DNA of 25,359 nucleotides from JANNHK01 sp034408875 (GTDB lineage Bacteria; Actinomycetota; Acidimicrobiia; IMCC26256; PALSA-610). The DNA is taken from contig JAWXCJ010000137.1 in NCBI GenBank assembly GCA_034408875.1, forward strand, positions 1-25,359. The letters are read 5' to 3'. Below are positions 21,942 through 25,359 of this stretch, one piece after another; position 1 is the stretch's first letter; each line of letters begins with the position of its first letter. The position numbers and the translations under genes were made by a program. The notes beneath the pieces were generated by a model, which saw only the letters and a list, made by a program, of their open reading frames with translations, was not told the origin of the DNA and did not search any database.

Positions 21942-23320
21942 CTCCGGCCTTGGAACTGCGGCAACCATTGCGCGGTCGCCTCGAGCAGTTCGTCGGTCAT
22001 GGCGATGACGTCGTCGTAGGCAAGGTGGCCGCACATCGGGTCGGTGATCATCGCGTCGTGCGCGAGGGCGCGGTCGCCGGTGAGCGCGGCTTCGACCGTG
22101 AGCTCCTGCGACGTGTGGACGCGCCGCAGCCACTCCCCCATCACCCCCGGAATGGCCGTCGTGTCGCGCCCGCGCACACCCGCGCCGTCGACGGTGCCCA
22201 TGACCTCGACGACCGCGCCGTCGGGCAGGTTCGTGACGTTGCGGGCATTGGGAATGTTGACCGGCAGGTCCCGCTCCTGTCCGGTGACGATGGCGTCGAT
22301 CAGCGGCGCGACCAGTTCGCCGGACGGGAACCGCGGCACGTCGTCGCCGTCGCGCATTTCGTGGTAGCGCTCGACGTCGTCGTCGGCATCCGACTTGTGG
22401 GTCGCGAGCCCGTACACGTGCACTTTCCACGCCCGGCCGAAGTCGTTCCGCGCGTGGACGAACCCGGGGACGAACTCGGTCGAGTGGTGGTCGCCCGAGC
22501 ACGGGAACACACCGAACCGGTCGAACAACTCCATACGTACCGCGTTGTTCGCGAGCACGTCGCCCTTGGTCCAATGGTCGTCGGTGGACAGCTTCTCGTA
22601 GGCCATCCGATCGGGAAGTTCCATCCAGAGCCCCGAGGCCTGGCGGCCGTCGACGTCGTCGAGCAGATCGCGGAGCGGTTCGAACGCGTCCTTGCCCTTG
22701 ACGGTGAGCTCGGTGGCCATGGGGAAGTGGTTGACGCCGCCGAGCACCGCGTCGATGTCGTTCATGGCGCAGTCGAGCAGCAGCGACAGCACGAACGACG
22801 TCGAGACGAACTCGTTGCACAACCCGACGGTCGGCACGTCGGTTTCGCGGGTCACCGACCGGCACAGGGCAGTGAGCGGGTTGGTGACGTTCAACAACAA
22901 CGCGTTCGGTGCGACGTCGGCCACATCGCGGGCGATGTCGAGTAAGACCGGGATGCTGCGCAGCGCCCGGGTGATGCCGCCCGGCCCGACGCTGTCTCCG
23001 ATCGGTTGCACCACGCCGTACCGCTCGGGAATCTCGAGGTCGTGTTGCATGCTGTCGAAACCGCCGACGGAGAACGCGGTGACGACGAAGTCGGCGTTGC
23101 GTAGCGCCGCCCGCCGGTCGGGCTCGGCCACGACGGACAACGGAATGCCGCGCCGGATGGCGAACTCGCGGCCGAGATCGGCCATCGCCGAGGCGCGGGA
23201 CTGGTCGAGGTCGTGCAGCACGACGTCGGCGCCACGGAGCGACGGCGTGTTCGCGAAGTCGGTCAGCAGACTCGGCGCCCAGTGGTAGCTCCCACCGCCG
23301 ACAACCGTGATGCGAGGCAC
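21938..23320 (-). CDS. Glycoside hydrolase family 4 enzyme, CNEF type
   Basis: 460 residues, a tandem paralogue of the next gene with the same block order: VVGGGSYHWAPSLL, DSVGPGGITRALRSIP, LLNVTNPLTALCRSVTRE, LGGVNHFP. C168 and H198 are the expected metal ligands. The tetrad is CNEF (168-171), carrying Asn where the sister enzyme has His, so substrate or anomer preference probably differs. It also contains an insert (DRMAYEKLSTDDHWTKGDVL) relative to the sister protein. Start is GTG 23320, 10 nt after the RidA stop. The 3' end overlaps the sister gene as ATGA. Divergence between the copies suggests an old duplication. Confidence 0.88.
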   Translation of the reverse strand: MPRITVVGGGSYHWAPSLLTDFANTPSLRGADVVLHDLDQSRASAMADLGREFAIRRGIPLSVVAEPDRRAALRNADFVVTAFSVGGFDSMQHDLEIPERYGVVQPIGDSVGPGGITRALRSIPVLLDIARDVADVAPNALLLNVTNPLTALCRSVTRETDVPTVGLCNEFVSTSFVLSLLLDCAMNDIDAVLGGVNHFPMATELTVKGKDAFEPLRDLLDDVDGRQASGLWMELPDRMAYEKLSTDDHWTKGDVLANNAVRMELFDRFGVFPCSGDHHSTEFVPGFVHARNDFGRAWKVHVYGLATHKSDADDDVERYHEMRDGDDVPRFPSGELVAPLIDAIVTGQERDLPVNIPNARNVTNLPDGAVVEVMGTVDGAGVRGRDTTAIPGVMGEWLRRVHTSQELTVEAALTGDRALAHDAMITDPMCGHLAYDDVIAMTDELLEATAQWLPQFQGRR

Positions 23321-23330
23321 GGTCCGGAGA

Positions 23331-23795
23331 CTATGTGGTCAGCGCGACCTCGACTTCGATCTCGACCGAGCTTCCGCGCGGCAGCGCCGACACCCCGATC
23401 GCGGACCGGCTGTGGCGACCCGCATCGCCGAACACGTCGGCGAGGCAGCGGCTCGCACCGTCGACGACCGCCGGCTGCTCGGCGAACCCCGGTTCGCAGG
23501 CGACGAAACCGATCACGGTCAGCACCCGTTCGACGCGGTCGAGTGATCCGAGATGCGCGCGGAGCACCGAGAGCGCGTTGAGCGCACACCAGCGGGCCGC
23601 GATCGCACCCTGGTCGACGTCGACCGTGGCCCCGAGGCGACCCGGGTGCACGAGTTGGCCGTCGGCGCCACGGGGCAGCTGACCGGACGTGCGGGCCCGG
23701 CCACCGTGCACGACGACGGCATCGAGCGGATTGTGGGGAGCGAACGGGCCGGGGAGCTCGATGCCGAGCGCGGCGAGCCGCTGATCGATCACCAT
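23331..23795 (-). CDS. RidA (YjgF) family protein
   Basis: 154 residues. The N-terminal VVVHGGRARTSGQLPRGADG, central RCLADVFGDAGRHSRSAIGV and final LPRGSSVEIEVEVALTT are the Rid-fold pattern. The Arg in SRSAIGV sits where RidA has its carboxylate-binding Arg105, so imine/enamine deaminase activity is possible. It is one gene into a sugar operon rather than amino-acid genes, so it may clear a reactive intermediate from amino-sugar breakdown (inference). ATG 23795 is chosen; upstream in-frame codons belong to a 49-bp gap after the ThuA-like gene. Confidence 0.85.
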   Translation of the reverse strand: MVIDQRLAALGIELPGPFAPHNPLDAVVVHGGRARTSGQLPRGADGQLVHPGRLGATVDVDQGAIAARWCALNALSVLRAHLGSLDRVERVLTVIGFVACEPGFAEQPAVVDGASRCLADVFGDAGRHSRSAIGVSALPRGSSVEIEVEVALTT

Positions 23796-23844
23796 GGCTC
23801 CCTCGCTGCGCCGTCCGTGGCTTCGCTGCGTCCGCACGCCGTCG

Positions 23845-24540
23845 TCACGGTGCGGCGCCGAGGGCCCACGCGAGCCCGCCGCCGAGATGACGCAGATAGG
23901 TCGGCGACTCCCACGCACTCGGGAAATGCCCGAGGGCGGTCGAGAACACGCGGCCCGCGCCTTCTTCGAAACACCATGCGAGCGGGTATCCGAACGCCGG
24001 CGGCCGCGCGCCGGGCACGGTGAGGTCGAGTTCTCCGTCGCGCACGCGCAGCAACACCCGCGCGTCGGGGCGCAGGTCGCGGAACTGGTAGACCTCGTCG
24101 TGCCAGCTCCACTCGGCGCCGAGGTGCGCGCACGCCGGGTGGGTTGCGTCGCACACCTCGGCCGCGAACGTCTGCGTCCAGGGATGCCCGTCGAAGCGGG
24201 CACCCACGACGGCGCCGTAGTCGTCCCAGGCATAACACGAGTCGGTTGCCGAGTGCACCGCGACAACTGCGAGGCGCCCGGCGCGGAGCCCGGCGAGGAT
24301 CGCAAGTCGCTGCGCGACGTTCCACGGCGTCTCGCCGATCGTGAACAGCACCAGGGCTCGCGTCCGGCTCCACTCCTCGGGTTCGATGGCGCGTACGTCG
24401 TCGACCCGCACCGGTTCGAGTGCGTTCAGTTCGGCGAGTTGGGCGACGCCGATCGCTGCCTGTTCGAGCACGCCGTGCACGCCCGCCGGCCCGTCGCGGT
24501 ACGGCGCGACTTGGCTCACGAACAGCAGTTGCTCATCCAC
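23845..24540 (-). CDS. ThuA-like (trehalose utilisation) family protein
   Basis: 231 residues with the class I glutamine-amidotransferase-like ThuA fold. Landmarks: ALVLFTIGETPWNVAQRLAI, LAVVAVHSATDSCYAWDDYG, HPWTQTF, HLGAEWSWHDEVYQFRDL, GYPLAWCFEEGAGRVFSTAL and the closing GHFPSAWESPTYLRHLGGGL. Family members work on keto-disaccharides such as 3-ketotrehalose alongside Gfo/Idh (ThuB-type) oxidoreductases; one is present in this operon. Start is GTG 24540, preceded by a GAGGGGG ribosome site. First gene of the six-gene carbohydrate operon; a -10-like box lies just upstream. Confidence 0.88.
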   Translation of the reverse strand: MDEQLLFVSQVAPYRDGPAGVHGVLEQAAIGVAQLAELNALEPVRVDDVRAIEPEEWSRTRALVLFTIGETPWNVAQRLAILAGLRAGRLAVVAVHSATDSCYAWDDYGAVVGARFDGHPWTQTFAAEVCDATHPACAHLGAEWSWHDEVYQFRDLRPDARVLLRVRDGELDLTVPGARPPAFGYPLAWCFEEGAGRVFSTALGHFPSAWESPTYLRHLGGGLAWALGAAP

Positions 24541-24565
24541 CGAACGGCCCCCTCACAGGACCGAG

Positions 24566-24571
24566 AAGTTA
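24566..24571 (-). promoter_or_regulatory. Candidate -10 box of the carbohydrate operon
   Basis: TAACTT on the minus strand (within GGATAACTTC), about 25 nt before the GTG of the ThuA-like gene and in the 52-bp gap shared with the plus-strand pseudogene. It fits TANNNT. No convincing -35 is seen. Confidence 0.35.
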
Positions 24572-24592
24572 TCCCGCGGGTACGTTCGTCGT

Positions 24593-24951
24593 ATGCATGG
24601 CATGCGTGTCGGATTCATCGGCCTCGGTGCGATGAGGTTGCCCATGTCCACCCATCTCGTTCCGGCCGGCTACCCGGTGACCGTTGCGGTGGGTGCTGCA
24701 TATCTCGATGCTCCACTCTCGGGCGGAACGGTCGGCGCCGAGCGCGGCGCCCTCACAGTGATGGTGGGCGGCGACGACGATGTCCTCGACCGGGCTCGAC
24801 CCGCGCTCGAACCGTTCGCCGGGCTGATCGTGCGCGTCGGCGGACCCGGAGTCGGGCAAGTCGTGAAGCTGTCGCGGCCGGGTGGGGTCGAGAAGACTTC
24901 TCCCCGCTGGGCAAGATCGTGCGCCGGAACGCGGGTGAAGCCGTCTCGTGA
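24593..24951 (+). pseudogene. 3-hydroxyisobutyrate dehydrogenase-family pseudogene (internally deleted)
   Basis: The frame starts MHGMRVGFIGLGAMRLPM...AGYPVTV, the NAD-binding start of the family. It then jumps directly to YLDAPLSGGTVGAERGALTV, MVGGDDDVLDRARPALEPF and VGQVVKL, omitting roughly 80 residues in frame. The next part is lost again: the expected CNN-lysine region and C-terminal helices are missing, and the usual family ending (GWGREDFSPLGKIVRRNAGE, then AVS) appears in another frame, stopping at 24951. About 120 of roughly 290 residues survive. The catalytic Lys region is absent, so no enzyme is expected. It is divergent from the carbohydrate operon and may have been a related sugar-acid dehydrogenase. 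Confidence 0.85.
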
Positions 24952-24955
24952 GTCT

Positions 24956-25297
24956 CTAGTCGTCGGTCTCGATCGACATGACGTCGGCCAAGCCCGAGAT
25001 GCGAAGCACGCGGGCCACGTGGGCCGGTGCGTGCTCGACCCGCAGAGTCTTCGCTTTCCCGTTGGCCGCGGTCGCCGCGTCGAACAGGCAATGCACGCCC
25101 GTCGAGTCGAGGTAGGACACGTTGCAGAGGTCGATCGCGACAACGGACGCCGCGTCGTCGACGGCACTGAGCAGTGCGGCGCGAAGGGCCGGGGCGCTCG
25201 ACAGGTCGACTTCGCCCGCGACGACGACGCGAATGTCGTCACCGTGCACCTCCGCGCGCACGGCAAAGGTAGGCCCCGCAGCAGCAATCACGAACAC
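24956..25297 (-). CDS. STAS-domain anti-sigma factor antagonist
   Basis: 113 residues forming a single STAS domain: VHGDDIRVVVAGEVDLSSAP, VVAIDLCNVSYLDSTGVHCL, and a C-terminal LRVEHAPAHVARVLRISGLA. Ser65 in LDSTG is where SpoIIAA/RsbV-like proteins are phosphorylated by their anti-sigma kinase. The protein should release a sigma factor when unphosphorylated. No anti-sigma kinase is seen within the window. Start is GTG 25297 with GGAGA 5 nt upstream; it overlaps by 10 nt the tail of a gene running in from the right edge, so the real partner may lie just outside. Confidence 0.9.
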   Translation of the reverse strand: MFVIAAAGPTFAVRAEVHGDDIRVVVAGEVDLSSAPALRAALLSAVDDAASVVAIDLCNVSYLDSTGVHCLFDAATAANGKAKTLRVEHAPAHVARVLRISGLADVMSIETDD

Positions 25298-25359
25298 AAC
25301 TCTCCAAGCAGCAGCAACCGGTACCCCGCGAGGGTCGCGCCGTAACCGCTGTGGCGCAA
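25288..25359 (-). CDS. C-terminal fragment of a gene running off the window
   Basis: On the minus strand a frame is open from the window edge for 23 codons to TGA at 25288, reading LRHSGYGATLAGYRLLLLGE, then LCS. G/C-ending codons dominate (about 19 of 23). The stop overlaps the STAS start by 10 nt, a spacing common in this window. The fragment is too short to identify, and chance cannot be excluded. Confidence 0.4.
   Translation of the reverse strand: MRHSGYGATLAGYRLLLLGELCS

Noticed and set aside
24341..25345. 334-codon plus-strand open frame
   Set aside because: Only the part from 24593 to about 24890 matches a family. The rest is antisense to ThuA-like and STAS genes.

Overview
The window is very GC-rich throughout, with strong G/C bias at third codon positions. 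It carries a WhiB-family regulator, a Rv0121-type F420-linked PPOX protein, many GTG starts and tightly overlapping ATGA/GTGA gene junctions. This points to the chromosome of a high-GC actinobacterium, possibly Acidimicrobiia-like (the class is inference). There is no rRNA, phage, IS element or CRISPR array. One tRNA-Val(UAC) is present.

Layout. 1-1.6 kb: a small secreted protein, an alpha/beta-hydrolase with a small co-transcribed protein, and the tRNA. 1.65-4.1 kb: a plus-strand lipid-type operon made of a decayed membrane acyltransferase-3 pseudogene, a divergent PlsY and a DegV/FakB-like protein, joined by 4-nt overlaps. 4.3-5.1 kb: a WhiB7-like regulator with an AT-hook. Its ~430-nt leader holds a candidate promoter with an A/T tract 3 nt upstream of TTGACT, a 59-codon upstream ORF, a strong intrinsic terminator and a competing antiterminator pairing. 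5.2-10.5 kb: one minus-strand operon, mobA - fdhD - formate-dehydrogenase-like molybdoenzyme - possible 29-aa ORF - two inositol-monophosphatase-family genes, with every junction overlapping. 10.5-12 kb: small genes (F420 PPOX, membrane-anchored NTF2-like, pterin dehydratase, DUF971), closed by a long bidirectional hairpin.

12-17.2 kb: two divergent signalling genes, a PAS-GGDEF-EAL protein for cyclic-di-GMP and a 1157-aa zinc-ribbon/class III cyclase/STAND-ATPase/TPR protein. 17.2-18.8 kb: a three-gene minus-strand redox module, consisting of a Tat-type lipoprotein truncated globin, a membrane-anchored cupredoxin with a complete type 1 copper site, and a five-helix membrane protein with possible haem-ligand histidines. 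18.8-24.5 kb: a six-gene carbohydrate operon, ThuA-like - RidA - two tandem GH4 enzymes with different active-site motifs - NagB-like isomerase/deaminase - Gfo/Idh/MocA oxidoreductase. 24.6-25 kb: a hydroxyisobutyrate-dehydrogenase-family pseudogene with two internal deletions. 25-25.36 kb: an anti-sigma-factor antagonist and the tail of a gene that runs off the edge.

The signals most worth a second look are the whiB7 attenuator, the secreted globin-cupredoxin-membrane module, and the GH4 pair embedded with ThuA/RidA/NagB/Gfo-Idh, which suggests an oxidised-sugar or amino-sugar glycoside route.
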